64,000 nucleotides of DNA from Pectobacterium carotovorum (GTDB lineage Bacteria; Pseudomonadota; Gammaproteobacteria; Enterobacterales; Enterobacteriaceae), in NCBI RefSeq assembly GCF_033898505.1, contig NZ_JAXAFK010000004.1, positions 62,001-126,000 of the forward strand. Direction: 5' to 3'. The notes below the pieces were generated by a model that was not told the DNA's origin, did not search any database, and saw nothing but the letters and a program-made list of their open reading frames with translations. This document shows positions 29,247 to 39,388 of the stretch, one piece after another. Positions within the stretch are counted from its first letter, which is position 1; every line of letters starts with the position of its first letter. Made by a program: the position numbers and the translations under genes.

Positions 29247-30893
29247 ATGAAAAATATGAGTTTGGGAAAAATGTTAGGAACAGGCTTTACGTTAATTATC
29301 GTGATTGGGTTTTTAGTCGCCATATTGGGTCGCGTCCAGTTAGAAAAACTTGGAGGAAACATCCAGCTTTTGTCACAAATGCGTATTACCAACCTTCTGC
29401 TGATGCAGGAAGTGAAAGATAACGTCAACATCGCAGCACGCTCTATCAGAAATATTGCGCTTTTGACCGATCAACAGCAAATGAAGGTGGAAAAAGATCG
29501 TATTGAGCAAACCATCGCACGTAATAGCGAGTTGCTGGAGAAAATACGGAAGAACCTCGTGGATAACGACGCTAAAACGCTGCTCAGCACGCTGGATCAA
29601 GCTCGCCCTGCGTATACCAGCAGCATGAAAAAGGCGACTGAACTGGCCATGTCCAACGAACACGACGCGTTTCGCAATTTCCTACTGACGGAGGTTCGTA
29701 CCACGCAAGCAAGCGTATTCGACATTCTGGATAAAATGGTTGAGATGCAAAAACAGCTGACTGTCGAGCTCGCCAATGACTCTGAGAATAATGCGTTACA
29801 CGCTGGCACCCTAATGCTAATCATCGCATTGTGTTCTGCCCTGTTAGGAGGCGTTGTTGCCTGGTGGATCACCCGGAAAATCAAGCGCCAGTTGGGTGGG
29901 GAGCCCGCCTATACGCTGGAGGTGACCCGCCAGGTCGCCCAAGGGAATCTTGCCATCGCCATTGAACGGCGTGACGGAGACACCACCAGCGTCCTCGCCG
30001 CAATGGAGGAAATGCGCCAAAGCCTGAGCAGCATTGTCGGGCAAGTCCATCAAAGCAGCGAGTCTATCGCCACAGGTGCCAGCCAGATTGCCATCGGCAA
30101 TACCGATCTGAGTCAGCGCACGGAAGAACAGGCCGCGAACCTGCAGGAAACCGCCGCCTCTATGGAACAAATGAACACTACGGTGAAACAGAACGCCGAC
30201 ACCGTGCGTAACGCCGCACAGCTCGCAAATACAGCCAGTGCCGCCGCCCGCAAAGGAGGGGATGTGGTTAACCATGTCGTGCGAACCATGGAAGAGATCA
30301 CCGCCAGTTCACGTAAAATCGGCGATATTATCGGTGTGATTGACGGCATTGCTTTCCAGACCAACATTCTGGCGCTCAACGCCGCCGTCGAAGCCGCCCG
30401 CGCCGGAGAACAGGGGCGTGGGTTCGCCGTAGTTGCCGGAGAAGTGCGCTCGCTGGCTCAGCGTTCTGCTTCCGCAGCACGTGAAATCAAGGATCTGATT
30501 GGCATCAGCGTAAGAAAAGTGGAAGCGGGCGAGCAGTTAGTTAACGAAGCAGGTGTAACCATCGAGGAAGTCGTGGAGCAGTCGCAGCGTGTCGCCAACC
30601 TTATCAATGAGATCGGCCTGACCACCCACGAGCAAGAACAGGGCGTTTCTCAGGTGAACGATGCAGTTAATCAGCTCGATCAGGTCACCCAGCAGAACGC
30701 GGCGCTGGTTGAAGAATCAGCTTCCGCTGCGGATAGCCTGAATCAACAGGCCAGACATCTGGTTGAATTAATGAGCGTGTTCAAAATCGACGGTATCCAG
30801 CCACAGCGTGCTGCACCACAGGCCGCTACGCTGCCCAGGCCCAAACTGGCGCTGGCCGGTAGTTCAAGTCACACAAACTGGGAAACCTTTTAA
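29247..30893 (+). CDS. Methyl-accepting chemotaxis protein, copy 4
   Basis: Chemoreceptor of 548 residues, closest to copy 3. TM1 (about 9-28), four-helix periplasmic domain (about 33-188) with sequence distinct from copy 3 after the first helix, TM2 (about 189-209), HAMP, signalling hairpin, and C-terminal NWETF. The first 50 residues and the cytoplasmic part are near those of copy 3, while the middle of the ligand domain has diverged, consistent with duplication followed by selection on ligand choice. AAGGA before the ATG. Ligand unknown. Confidence 0.95.
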   Translation: MKNMSLGKMLGTGFTLIIVIGFLVAILGRVQLEKLGGNIQLLSQMRITNLLLMQEVKDNVNIAARSIRNIALLTDQQQMKVEKDRIEQTIARNSELLEKIRKNLVDNDAKTLLSTLDQARPAYTSSMKKATELAMSNEHDAFRNFLLTEVRTTQASVFDILDKMVEMQKQLTVELANDSENNALHAGTLMLIIALCSALLGGVVAWWITRKIKRQLGGEPAYTLEVTRQVAQGNLAIAIERRDGDTTSVLAAMEEMRQSLSSIVGQVHQSSESIATGASQIAIGNTDLSQRTEEQAANLQETAASMEQMNTTVKQNADTVRNAAQLANTASAAARKGGDVVNHVVRTMEEITASSRKIGDIIGVIDGIAFQTNILALNAAVEAARAGEQGRGFAVVAGEVRSLAQRSASAAREIKDLIGISVRKVEAGEQLVNEAGVTIEEVVEQSQRVANLINEIGLTTHEQEQGVSQVNDAVNQLDQVTQQNAALVEESASAADSLNQQARHLVELMSVFKIDGIQPQRAAPQAATLPRPKLALAGSSSHTNWETF

Positions 30894-30924
30894 ACACACA
30901 ACCGATTAACGCGACGTTAAAAAA

Positions 30925-30955
30925 GAAAAACCGCTGAGATATCAGCGGTTTTTTC
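30925..30955. terminator. Terminator between chemoreceptor 4 and the aminotransferase
   Basis: AAAAACCGCTGA (30926-30937), loop GATA, TCAGCGGTTTTT (30942-30953), with A-runs and T-runs on both sides, so it can serve the convergent genes on both strands. Confidence 0.88.
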
Positions 30956-30983
30956 ACATTAACGGGCAATTCATTATCGGTGA

Positions 30984-32174
30984 TTACAGCGCTCGACGCA
31001 GGCGTGCCACCGCTTCATGCATTTGCTCATCCGTTGCCGTTGCAAAGGACAGACGCAGCGTTGAGTAATCGATATTGTCTGGGAAGAAGAATTCGCCCGG
31101 CACGAAGACAACGCCCTGCTCCAGCGTCTTCTTCAGCCACTCCGTCGTGTTGAAATCGTCTTGGCGGAACTTCGCCCACAGGAACATCCCGCCTTTCGGC
31201 TGGTTGAAGGTGATCACATCACCCAGTTCCTTCTCGACCAGTTGCGCCAGCAGTTCGCCTTTGTGCTTATAGGCGTGGCGAATTTTTTCGATCTGCGAAT
31301 CCAGACGACCCAGGCCCAGATAGCATTCCGCGACAGTCTGCGACAACGCGCTGGCGTGCAGGTCGGCGGCCTGTTTGATAATCGCCACTTTGTGCAACAG
31401 CCAGTCCGGCAGAATCGCCCAGCCAAGACGCAGTCCCGGTGCCAGCACTTTCGAGAACGTGGAGGTATACAGCACGTATTCCGTGCTACCCAGCTTCTCC
31501 TGCGCCAGTTGGAACAGCGTAGGGTTACGCTCTTCGGTGAAGCGCAGCTCGCCATAGGGGTCGTCTTCGATAATGACAAAACCGTAGCGCTCCGCCAGCT
31601 GAATTAGTTGCAGACGACGTTCATAGCTCAGCGTAACGCCGCTCGGGTTGCCGAAGTTAGGAACGATATAAACGCCTTTGATACGCTGTTTCTTCAGCAG
31701 CTCTTCCAGCTCGTCGACGACCATGCCGTTGGCATCAGATGACACAGACATCACCTGCGCCTGCGCCAGTTCCAGCGTTTGCAGCGCCGCCAGATACGTC
31801 GGGCGCTCAACGACGAACACGTCGCCCGGATCGACCATCGAGCGCATAATCAGGTCCAGCGCCTGCTGTGAACCGGCCGTCACAACAATATCATCACCGC
31901 GCGTTTTTACGCCGCGCACGGCGCATAATTCGGCAATGCGATCGCGCAACACGCCGCTGCCTTCGGTTAAGCCATACTGGAATGCCGTTTTCGGCTGTTC
32001 GGTAATCGCTAACTGCGTAGCCTGGCTTAACCCTTCAAAATCAAACAATGCATCTGACGGAATTCCGCCAGCCAGCGAGATAATATTTTCCATCTTGCTG
32101 TGTTTCAGCAGTTCACGGATGGCGGAACTTTTTAACTGAGCGATACGGTGCGCTAACAACCCTTCAATGGCCAT
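30984..32174 (-). CDS. PLP-dependent class I/II aminotransferase
   Basis: Fold-type I aminotransferase of 396 residues, nearest in style to the 2-aminoadipate/MocR-like group (LysN type). Visible: N-terminal IISLAGGIPSDALF, cofactor region TAGSQQALDLI (about 102-112), NFGNPSGVTLS (about 168-178), DDPYGELRF (about 199-207), and the PLP Lys in STFSKVLAPGLRLGW (about 236-250). The substrate cannot be read off; location just downstream of livF on the same strand suggests transamination of branched-chain or related amino acids. A hairpin separates it from livF. AAGAAG precedes the ATG. Confidence 0.88.
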   Translation of the reverse strand: MAIEGLLAHRIAQLKSSAIRELLKHSKMENIISLAGGIPSDALFDFEGLSQATQLAITEQPKTAFQYGLTEGSGVLRDRIAELCAVRGVKTRGDDIVVTAGSQQALDLIMRSMVDPGDVFVVERPTYLAALQTLELAQAQVMSVSSDANGMVVDELEELLKKQRIKGVYIVPNFGNPSGVTLSYERRLQLIQLAERYGFVIIEDDPYGELRFTEERNPTLFQLAQEKLGSTEYVLYTSTFSKVLAPGLRLGWAILPDWLLHKVAIIKQAADLHASALSQTVAECYLGLGRLDSQIEKIRHAYKHKGELLAQLVEKELGDVITFNQPKGGMFLWAKFRQDDFNTTEWLKKTLEQGVVFVPGEFFFPDNIDYSTLRLSFATATDEQMHEAVARLRRAL

Positions 32175-32199
32175 CTCTTCTTAACCCTTCTACGAAACA

Positions 32200-32215
32200 G
32201 GCCGGTAAACCGGCC
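32200..32215 (-). terminator. Hairpin between livF and the aminotransferase gene
   Basis: GGCCGG-TAAA-CCGGCC, a perfect 6-bp GC stem, followed on the minus strand by TGTTTCG. The weak T content suggests partial termination or mRNA processing rather than a full stop. Confidence 0.4.
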
Positions 32216-32230
32216 CGGTAGCGATTTCCC

Positions 32231-32287
32231 TGTCACCCTTCAAGCGGCATGTGCATTCACTTTCCGCCACCCGAATGATTTAGGGTA
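32231..32287. repeat. Internally deleted copy of a TACCC/GGGTA dispersed repeat
   Basis: Contains TTCAAG..GCATGTGC, CACCCGAAT and ATTTAGGGTA in the same order as the full copy at 49133-49259, but lacks most of the middle. It lies between livF and the aminotransferase. Confidence 0.6.
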
Positions 32288-32302
32288 GATCTGCTCTAAA
32301 AA

Positions 32303-33004
32303 TTATCCGCCCAGATAGGCCGAACGTACCGCTTCATTAGCTAACAATGCCGCACCGGTATCTTCCAACACGACATGACCGTTTTCAAGTACATAACCCC
32401 GGTCGGCCAGTTTCAACGCCTGATTGGCGTTCTGCTCCACCAGGAAGATGGTCATGCCCTCTTCACGCAGTTGCTGGATCGTATCGAAAATTTGCAAGAT
32501 GATAATCGGCGCCAGCCCCAGCGACGGCTCGTCCAGCAACAGTAAACGCGGCTGGCTCATCAGCGCACGACCAATCGCCAGCATCTGCTGCTCACCGCCG
32601 GACATCGTGCCGGAACGCTGGGCGCGTCGCTCATACAAGCGCGGGAACAGATCGTAGACACGCGCAATGCGTTCCTGATACTGCTCGCGATCGGCAAAGA
32701 ACCCACCCATCGCCAGATTTTCTTCTACCGTCATGCGGGAAAAGACGCGACGGCCTTCCGGTACAATCGCGATCGCTTCACGCATAATCTGCGCGGTCTG
32801 CCAGTTCGTGATGTCCTTACCGTCAAACGTGATGGTGCCTTCCGTCGCGCGCGGGTCGCCACACAGCGTGCCCAGCAGCGTGGTTTTACCGGCGCCGTTC
32901 GCGCCGATAAGCGTAACAATCTCGCCCTGATTAATATGCAGGCTGACCTGATGCAGCGCCTGAATTTTTCCGTAGTGGGCCGAAACCTGATGTAATGACA
33001 GCAT
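32303..33004 (-). CDS. livF: Branched-chain amino acid ABC transporter ATPase LivF
   Basis: Second ATP-binding subunit of the Liv importer, 233 residues (E. coli 237). Walker A GANGAGKTT (about 34-42), signature MSGGEQQMLAIGRALM (about 134-149), Walker B LLLLDEPSLGLAP, and switch His replaced by the usual LivF Gln in LVEQNANQAL. It lies five bases after livG. Confidence 0.96.
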   Translation of the reverse strand: MLSLHQVSAHYGKIQALHQVSLHINQGEIVTLIGANGAGKTTLLGTLCGDPRATEGTITFDGKDITNWQTAQIMREAIAIVPEGRRVFSRMTVEENLAMGGFFADREQYQERIARVYDLFPRLYERRAQRSGTMSGGEQQMLAIGRALMSQPRLLLLDEPSLGLAPIIILQIFDTIQQLREEGMTIFLVEQNANQALKLADRGYVLENGHVVLEDTGAALLANEAVRSAYLGG

Positions 33005-33009
33005 AAACG

Positions 33010-33780
33010 TTATCCTTCACCCAGATAGGCACGAATGACATCCGGGTTGTTACGAATTTCAGCTGGGGTGCCCTGTGCCAGCGGCGTGCCCTGATTGACG
33101 ACATAAATCCGGTCGGAAATCCCCATGACCAGCTTCATATCGTGTTCAATCAACAGCACCGATACCTGATGGCTATCGCGCAGTTCCGCAATCAACTGAT
33201 TTAACTCGTCAGTTTCTTTCGGGTTCAGACCGGCCGCCGGCTCATCCAGCATCAGCAGTTCAGGCCGCGTCACCATACAGCGGGCAATCTCCAGACGGCG
33301 CTGCTGGCCGTAAGCCAGATTCCCCGCCTGACGGTTCGCTAAATCCAGCAGGCCAATACGCTCGAGCCACACCGCGGCACGCTCCTGCGCATCGGCTTCC
33401 GCACGACGAAAGCCCGGCGTTTTCAATAGCCCGGCAAACACGCCGCTTTTCAGGTGTTGATGCTGCGCCACCAGCAGGTTCTCCACCACCGTCATTTCAC
33501 GGAACAGGCGAACGTGCTGGAACGTACGCACCACGCCCATTCGAGCAATAGCCTGCCCGGGTAACCCTTCCAGATGACGATCGCGCAGCATGATGGTGCC
33601 ACCGCTCGGGCGATAAAAACCGGTCAGGCAGTTGAAGACCGTGGTTTTCCCCGCCCCGTTCGGGCCGATCAGCGAGACGATTTCGCCAGCATGAATATCC
33701 ATTTCAACGTTGTTGACCGCCAGCAGGCCGCCAAAACGCATCATCAGACCTCTGACTGATAATAGTGGCTGCGTGCTCAT
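33010..33780 (-). CDS. livG: Branched-chain amino acid ABC transporter ATPase LivG
   Basis: First ATP-binding subunit, 256 residues (E. coli 255). Walker [10 protein letters not shown] (about 38-46), Q-loop RTFQHVRLF, family signature [15 protein letters not shown], Walker [14 protein letters not shown], switch [11 protein letters not shown]. The start overlaps the livM stop by four bases. Confidence 0.97.
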   Translation of the reverse strand: MSTQPLLSVRGLMMRFGGLLAVNNVEMDIHAGEIVSLIGPNGAGKTTVFNCLTGFYRPSGGTIMLRDRHLEGLPGQAIARMGVVRTFQHVRLFREMTVVENLLVAQHQHLKSGVFAGLLKTPGFRRAEADAQERAAVWLERIGLLDLANRQAGNLAYGQQRRLEIARCMVTRPELLMLDEPAAGLNPKETDELNQLIAELRDSHQVSVLLIEHDMKLVMGISDRIYVVNQGTPLAQGTPAEIRNNPDVIRAYLGEG

Positions 33781-35051
33781 GCTTGATCTTCCTTCTTCGC
33801 GACTTTCAACTTCATCTCAGGACGCTTCATCGGCAGCAGGCCTTGCGGACGCCAAATCATCATCAGAACCATCAATGCACCCAGCAACAGCATGCTGTAT
33901 TCATTCAGATCGCGCATCAGTTCGCGAGACACCACCAGCAGGATTGCCGCGAGAATGACCGCAAACTGCGACCCCATTCCGCCCAGCACGACGATGGCCA
34001 GCACAAAGGCAGACTCGGCGAACGTGAATGATTCCGGGCTGACAAAGCCCTGACGCGCGGCAAACAGCGTACCGGCAAAACCTGCAAACGCGGCGCTGAT
34101 AGTAAAGGCCGTCAGCTTGATGCGCGTTGGGCTCAGACCCAGAGAGCGACAGGCGATTTCATCATCGCGCAGCGCTTCCCACGCGCGTCCCAGCGGCATC
34201 CGCAGCAGGCGGTTAATCACAAACAGAGTCAACACGACCAGCAGCAACGCGACCAGATACAGGAAGATAATACGGTCGCTGGGGTCGTATTGCAGGCCAA
34301 AGAAATTGTGGAACGTATCCCAACCGCCATCGCGCGCGCTGCGGCTGAATTCCAGACCAAAGAAAGTCGGTTTAGGGATCTGGCTGATGCCGTTCGGGCC
34401 ACCGGTAATTTCGGTGTTATTCAGCAACAGGATACGGACAATCTCACCGAACCCGAGCGTCACAATCGCCAGATAGTCGCCGCGCAAACGCAGCACCGGG
34501 AAACCGAGCAGGAAGCCGGACAGCGCCGCCGTCATGCCCGCCAGCGGCAGACTTTCCCAGAAGCCCAATCCGTAATAGTGGTTCAGCAGCGCATAGGTAT
34601 ACGCGCCGATGGCGTAAAACCCGCCGTAGCCCAATACCAGCAGGCCAGACAGGCCAACCACCACGTTCAAACCCAGACCCAGCATCACGTAAATCAGCGT
34701 GAGGGTGGCGATATCCACCGTACCGCGCGACACCAGAAACGGCCAGGCGATAGCGGCGATAATCAATGCCGCAGCCAATACCTTCTGCCGAGGCGTACTG
34801 CCATCAAAGCTCGGCAACACCAGCGACGGCGCTGAAAATTTCTTGATGCTTTGCTGGAAGAACGGGCGAATCAACTGGAAGAAGAACACCACGATGCAGC
34901 CCGCGCCAATCCAATACCAGCGGACTTCATCAGCACCGCGCACCACCAATTTGGTGCCATCCAGCGCCAGCTGCATGCCCATTAAGAACGAGGCAAGCAC
35001 CAGCAGCATGAACGCGGAAACCAGCGCGTTAAACAGGTTGAGCTGTTTCAT
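33777..35051 (-). CDS. livM: Branched-chain amino acid ABC transporter permease LivM
   Basis: Inner-membrane permease, 424 residues (E. coli 425). The N-terminal third carries extra helices and a long loop typical of LivM, and the core has [21 protein letters not shown] (split here after LSGLL; about 124-144), [18 protein letters not shown], and the ATPase-contact loop [19 protein letters not shown] (about 303-321). Overlaps livH and livG by four bases each, so the permease and ATPase genes are translationally coupled. Confidence 0.96.
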   Translation of the reverse strand: MKQLNLFNALVSAFMLLVLASFLMGMQLALDGTKLVVRGADEVRWYWIGAGCIVVFFFQLIRPFFQQSIKKFSAPSLVLPSFDGSTPRQKVLAAALIIAAIAWPFLVSRGTVDIATLTLIYVMLGLGLNVVVGLSGLLVLGYGGFYAIGAYTYALLNHYYGLGFWESLPLAGMTAALSGFLLGFPVLRLRGDYLAIVTLGFGEIVRILLLNNTEITGGPNGISQIPKPTFFGLEFSRSARDGGWDTFHNFFGLQYDPSDRIIFLYLVALLLVVLTLFVINRLLRMPLGRAWEALRDDEIACRSLGLSPTRIKLTAFTISAAFAGFAGTLFAARQGFVSPESFTFAESAFVLAIVVLGGMGSQFAVILAAILLVVSRELMRDLNEYSMLLLGALMVLMMIWRPQGLLPMKRPEMKLKVAKKEDQA

Positions 35052-35974
35052 ACTTTCTCAACCTCCGGGCGACCCAGAATGCCGGTAGGCATCACCAGCA
35101 GCACCACAATCAGCAGAGCAAACGACACCGCATCTTTGTATTCCGTGCTCAGGTACGCGGACGTCAGCGCTTCGGCTACGCCCAGAACCAGCCCACCGAT
35201 CATCGCGCCAGGGATACTGCCGATTCCGCCCAGTACCGCAGCAGTAAAGGCTTTCATCCCGGCCATAAAGCCAATATAGGGGTTAATGACGCCGTAAAAC
35301 TGCCCCAACAACACGCCTGCAACGGCGGCCATCAGCGCACCGATGACGAAGGTCAGGGAAATGACGCGATCGGTGCTGATACCCAGCAGACTCGCCATTT
35401 TCAGGTCTTCCGCGCAGGCGCGGCAGGCGCGTCCCATACGGGAATAGCGAATGAACAACGTCAGCGCCAGCATGGCGAGGAACGTAACAATCCAGATGAT
35501 CAGCTGCATGGAGCTAATGGTCGCGGCAAAGCCATTGCTTTCGCCCAGCACCCACTGGCCGGTCACCAGACTCGGCAGCGCAACATCACGCGAGCCCTGA
35601 TTCAGGCTGACGTAGTTTTGCAGGAAAATTGACATCCCGATGGCAGAAATCAGCGCAATCAGGCGCTTTGACGTTCGAACAGGTCGATAGGCCACCCGTT
35701 CGATACTCCAGCCGTAGGCGCTGGAAATGACCACGGCGGCAATGAAAGCGGCGCCAATCAGCAGCCAGCCAGCATCAATGCCCATCATCATCAGGGCCGC
35801 AATCACAATAAAGGAGACATAGCTACCGATCATATACACTTCGCCGTGTGCGAAGTTAATCATGCCGATAATGCCGTAAACCATGGTGTAGCCAATGGCG
35901 ATCAGCGCATAGGTGCTGCCCAACGTCAGGCCGTTGAACATCTGCTGAAAAAAGTAAAGGAACTGCTCGGACAT
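35048..35974 (-). CDS. livH: Branched-chain amino acid ABC transporter permease LivH
   Basis: Inner-membrane permease partner of LivM, 308 residues as in E. coli. Visible core: [20 protein letters not shown] (about 15-34), [14 protein letters not shown], and the ATPase-contact loop [19 protein letters not shown] (about 181-199). Separated from livK by 155 bases, which may contain an attenuating structure that reduces expression of membrane subunits relative to the binding protein. Confidence 0.96.
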   Translation of the reverse strand: MSEQFLYFFQQMFNGLTLGSTYALIAIGYTMVYGIIGMINFAHGEVYMIGSYVSFIVIAALMMMGIDAGWLLIGAAFIAAVVISSAYGWSIERVAYRPVRTSKRLIALISAIGMSIFLQNYVSLNQGSRDVALPSLVTGQWVLGESNGFAATISSMQLIIWIVTFLAMLALTLFIRYSRMGRACRACAEDLKMASLLGISTDRVISLTFVIGALMAAVAGVLLGQFYGVINPYIGFMAGMKAFTAAVLGGIGSIPGAMIGGLVLGVAEALTSAYLSTEYKDAVSFALLIVVLLVMPTGILGRPEVEKV

Positions 35975-36129
35975 ACCTTAACCTTAAATGCTGCCCCCGC
36001 GCCTTGCGGCAACGGGGGCTCGGTATTGAGGGATTATTATTGGTACACACTCAGCGGGCGAAGAATGCTCTCCACGCCGGAGAGGCAGACAACGGCGAAT
36101 TCATCCGTTATCCGCCTCCGGCATGGTGA

Positions 36130-37242
36130 TTATTTCACTGCGCTGGACGTACCGTCTTTGTGCCACTCAAATACGCCAAATTCAAACCCTTTCAGGTCGC
36201 CTTTTGCATCCCAGCTTAATGGTCCCATTACGGTATCCACGGAATTCGCTTTCAGATCCGCGACCAGTTTTTCCGGCTCATCGCTACCCGTACGCGCCAT
36301 CGCGGTGGTCAGCGATTGCAGCGCGGCATAAGTTGTCCAGACGAACGGGCCAGTCGGGTCCAGTTTCTTGGCTTTCAGCGCATCCACAATCGGTTGGTTC
36401 GCTGGAACCTGATCGTAGCGCTTTGGCAGCGTGACCAGCATCCCTTCAGACGCATCGCCCGCGATGTTGGACAGCGAGGAGTTACCCACGCCTTCCGGCC
36501 CCATGAACTTGGTGGTCATGCCAGCCTGACGCGATTGGCGCAGAATCTGCCCCATTTCCGGGTAGTAGCCGCCGAAATACACGAAATCGACGTTCTCTTT
36601 CTTCAGACGCGCAACCAGCGTAGAGAAATCTTTGTCACCCGCCGTCACACCTTCAAACAGCACGACATTCGCACCGGCTTTTTTCAGGCTATCCTGAACA
36701 GAGCGGGCCAGGCCTTCACCATATTGCTGTTTGTCATGCACCACGGCGATACGCTGCGGTTTGATGGTTTCAACGATGTACTTCGCTGCGGTTGGTCCCT
36801 GATCGGAATCCAGCCCCGTCGTACGCAGCACCATTTTGTAGCCGCGCGTGGTCAAGTCGGCGTTGGTTGCCGCAGGCGTAATCATGATCACGCCTTCTTC
36901 TTCATAAATATCAGACGCAGGCTGCGTAGAGGAGGAACACAGATGGCCAATCACATAACGGATACCGTCATTGATGACCTTGTTCGCTACGGCAACCGCC
37001 TGCTTGGGGTCGCACGCGTCATCATATTCAACGCCAACCAGTTTGTTACCGTTTATGCCGCCTTTTGCGTTGATATCAGCAATAGCCTGACGCGCGCCAA
37101 TGAACTCCATATCGCCATACTGGGCAACCGGGCCAGACATCGCGCCAACAACCGCAACCTTAATATCGGCAGCATTGACCGCATGGCTAAACGCCGCAGC
37201 CATACAACCCATCAGCAATACTTTACCTTTACTGAATTTCAT
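36130..37242 (-). CDS. livK: Branched-chain amino acid-binding protein LivK
   Basis: Periplasmic Leu/Ile/Val-binding protein. I chose the ATG at 37242 ([12 protein letters not shown]); the open frame runs seven codons further upstream to 37263 but the signal peptide (ending AVNAA) begins here and GGGG lies about nine bases upstream. 370 residues against 369 for E. coli LivK. Diagnostic: [20 protein letters not shown] at the mature start, DDACDPKQ and [10 protein letters not shown] (the conserved disulfide), and [11 protein letters not shown]. First gene of livKHMGF. Confidence 0.96.
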   Translation of the reverse strand: MKFSKGKVLLMGCMAAAFSHAVNAADIKVAVVGAMSGPVAQYGDMEFIGARQAIADINAKGGINGNKLVGVEYDDACDPKQAVAVANKVINDGIRYVIGHLCSSSTQPASDIYEEEGVIMITPAATNADLTTRGYKMVLRTTGLDSDQGPTAAKYIVETIKPQRIAVVHDKQQYGEGLARSVQDSLKKAGANVVLFEGVTAGDKDFSTLVARLKKENVDFVYFGGYYPEMGQILRQSRQAGMTTKFMGPEGVGNSSLSNIAGDASEGMLVTLPKRYDQVPANQPIVDALKAKKLDPTGPFVWTTYAALQSLTTAMARTGSDEPEKLVADLKANSVDTVMGPLSWDAKGDLKGFEFGVFEWHKDGTSSAVK

Positions 37243-37646
37243 TCTTTTTACCCCATCTGTCATTATGGATATTGCCGAAAACCTGACCGCCTTCTGCCAT
37301 AACCCGCTATTTTCTTATAAGTAAGAAAGGCTTAGGTTATTATTAGTAATGATTTCTAATAAGGCTTTATTTTTCATATTATTAAACAGGAATATTATGC
37401 TGCAAATCAACTCACATTGTCAGAAACAAGCGGAGCAAACAGCACAAAACACCAGATGCAAAATCCAGCATTTAATTTATATATAGTCAGATATTCTACT
37501 TTATGCATTAATTGTTGATGGATTACTCGAAAAACAGAGAATGAGAAAAACATTTGCCCTATTAACCATAACGCTCAAATTACACAACCGATCCACTACA
37601 AAACAACTACATTATTCTTCACTCATATGATGGAGTGCCGATAAAA
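37243..37646. promoter_or_regulatory. Divergent promoter region livK / panM
   Basis: About 400 A+T-rich bases between two divergent genes; no coding frame is supported. It presumably carries the livK promoter (Lrp-controlled in E. coli) and that of panM. GGAG lies about 12 bases before the panM ATG. I could not assign individual operator sites. Confidence 0.45.
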
Positions 37647-38093
37647 ATGAAACTCACCGTTGAATGCCTCACCCGATTCAGTCCTCAGGATAAAATTGAT
37701 CTGGCAAAAATTTGGCCGCATCAGAACATTGATTTACTTGAAGAAGGGCTCACGCTCGATCGGCGGTTGTTTGCCGCCCGTTTTAACGATCGGCTGTTAG
37801 GTGGCGTGCTGGTCGAAATTGAAGGGGAATATGCGGAACTGAGCGATCTGATGGTGCGAGAAGTCACGCGGCGGCGGGGCGTAGGGCAGCTTTTGATTGA
37901 TGAAGCGCGTCGTCAGCTTCCTGAAGTGAAAGAGTGGTGGCTGGCCACGGCCAATCATGCCGCGATCAAAGAGGAAGTGCTGGCGCGGTTTATGGTGTCC
38001 TGCGGCTTCTCACCGGTATCCGGCGGCTGGCGCTATATTCGCAGAAAAGAAACGCCGCTGATTCTTGACGAAATCAACCCAGAGAAACCATAA
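37647..38093 (+). CDS. panM: PanD maturation factor PanM (PanZ)
   Basis: GNAT-fold acetyl-CoA-binding protein that triggers self-cleavage of pro-PanD to active aspartate decarboxylase and feedback-controls pantothenate synthesis. With the ATG at 37647 (MKLTVECLTRFS) it has 148 residues, slightly longer than E. coli (127), mostly at the C-terminus. The acetyl-CoA motif VREVTRRRGVGQLLIDEA (about 71-88) is intact. A GTG four codons upstream (37635) is less likely because GGAG overlaps it. Single gene between liv and rpoH, as in other enterobacteria. Confidence 0.9.
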   Translation: MKLTVECLTRFSPQDKIDLAKIWPHQNIDLLEEGLTLDRRLFAARFNDRLLGGVLVEIEGEYAELSDLMVREVTRRRGVGQLLIDEARRQLPEVKEWWLATANHAAIKEEVLARFMVSCGFSPVSGGWRYIRRKETPLILDEINPEKP

Positions 38094-38120
38094 CCCAAAC
38101 GCGACAGCCTGACATCAGAC

Positions 38121-38151
38121 AAAAACAAAACGACCGGGCATTACCCGGTCG
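38121..38151 (-). terminator. Intrinsic terminator of rpoH
   Basis: On the minus strand CGACCGGG pairs with CCCGGTCG (38131-38151) and is followed by TTTTGTTTTTG. It lies 24 bases after the rpoH stop. Confidence 0.88.
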
Positions 38152-38174
38152 CTACAGAGAAGCAGTGAGAGCGA

Positions 38175-39032
38175 TTACGCTTCTATCGCCGCTCGCAGTT
38201 TTTTCATCGCATTCTTTTCTAACTGACGCACGCGCTCTGCGGAAACGCCGTATTGATCGGCCAGTTCCTGCAAGGTGGATTTGTTGTCATCATCCAACCA
38301 GCGGGCACGAATAATATGCTGACTACGTTCATCCAGCCCTTCCAGCGCGTAGGTGAGCTTATCCGCCGCATGCGTTTCCCAGTTATCTTCTTCAATGCCA
38401 TCGGCAAAATCAGACGATTTATCCTGTAGGTAAAGCATCGGCGACATCGCCTTGCCGTCGTGCGAATCTTCTTCCGGCGTTGGATCGAACGTCATGTCCT
38501 GCGCAGCCATACGGGATTCCATCTCGCGCACGTCTTTGCTGGTCACGCCAAGTTCACGTGCTACCAGCTCGACTTCATCCTGATTAAACCAGCCGAGACG
38601 CGTTTTCGTCTTCCGCAGGTTAAAGAACAGCTTACGCTGTGCTTTGGTGGTCGCGACTTTCACAATACGCCAGTTACGCAGCACGTATTCGTGAATTTCT
38701 GCTTTGATCCAGTGCACGGCGAAAGAGACCAGACGCACGCCCACTTCAGGGTTAAAGCGACGTACCGCCTTCATCAGGCCGATGTTCCCTTCCTGAATCA
38801 GGTCCGCCTGTGGCAGGCCGTAGCCGGAATAGTTACGGGCAACGTGAATAACAAAACGCAGGTGTGACAGAATCAGGTGCTTAGCCGCATCCAGATCGCC
38901 CTGATAATGCAGTCGTTCAGCCAGCGCCCGCTCTTCCTCCGCCGTCAGCATCGGATAGGCATTGGCGGCACGAATATACCCTTCCAGACTGCCCTGGGGA
39001 ACTAAGGTGAAAGTTTGCATATCTTTGGTCAT
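38175..39032 (-). CDS. rpoH: RNA polymerase heat-shock sigma factor RpoH (sigma 32)
   Basis: Directs RNA polymerase to heat-shock promoters. 285 residues (E. coli 284). Visible: region 1.2/2 ([21 protein letters not shown] through [16 protein letters not shown], split), the RpoH box QRKLFFNLR (about 133-141), region 3, and region 4 helix-turn-helix [20 protein letters not shown] (about 252-271). In E. coli translation is temperature-controlled by 5' mRNA structure; the region upstream is compatible but I did not model it. Identity firm. Confidence 0.98.
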   Translation of the reverse strand: MTKDMQTFTLVPQGSLEGYIRAANAYPMLTAEEERALAERLHYQGDLDAAKHLILSHLRFVIHVARNYSGYGLPQADLIQEGNIGLMKAVRRFNPEVGVRLVSFAVHWIKAEIHEYVLRNWRIVKVATTKAQRKLFFNLRKTKTRLGWFNQDEVELVARELGVTSKDVREMESRMAAQDMTFDPTPEEDSHDGKAMSPMLYLQDKSSDFADGIEEDNWETHAADKLTYALEGLDERSQHIIRARWLDDDNKSTLQELADQYGVSAERVRQLEKNAMKKLRAAIEA

Positions 39033-39388
39033 TCAACCCTCTCAGTTGCTCTACTCGTCATATTGACGTCGACTATCTTAGCACTGCTTCACCGCATCGT
39101 TTTGCGCGAAAATGGCAAAACACGGCACCTTAAAGATAACTTTTATTAAAAACCCTAAAACTGGGTTACTCAAATCTTAAAAGCTGTCTATTCAGACTGT
39201 GATTTCGCTCGCAAGTTCCCATCATTTTATTCACCTCCTGCCAGAGATCAAGCAGGGGAAAAACGAGCCGTTAACGCACGAAAAACCAAGGGGAAAACAC
39301 AGCGGGAAACGCAAAGAAGAGATGTCGCTGAGGAGATTTCCCCTGCAATACGGTCTGAATTACAGGGGATAATTATACCAGAAAACGC
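39033..39388 (-). promoter_or_regulatory. rpoH upstream region and ftsX 3' region
   Basis: 356 bases without a gene. The portion near 39033 should contain the multiple rpoH promoters known from relatives. A/T-rich blocks occur around 39130-39180 and no strong terminator hairpin was found after ftsX, so ftsYEX transcription may read into rpoH, as reported in E. coli. Confidence 0.45.

Noticed and set aside
36316..37302. 328-codon frame on the + strand opposite livK
   Set aside because: It mirrors a well-supported LivK gene, has no ribosome binding site or family resemblance, and its amino-acid composition is that of an antisense frame.
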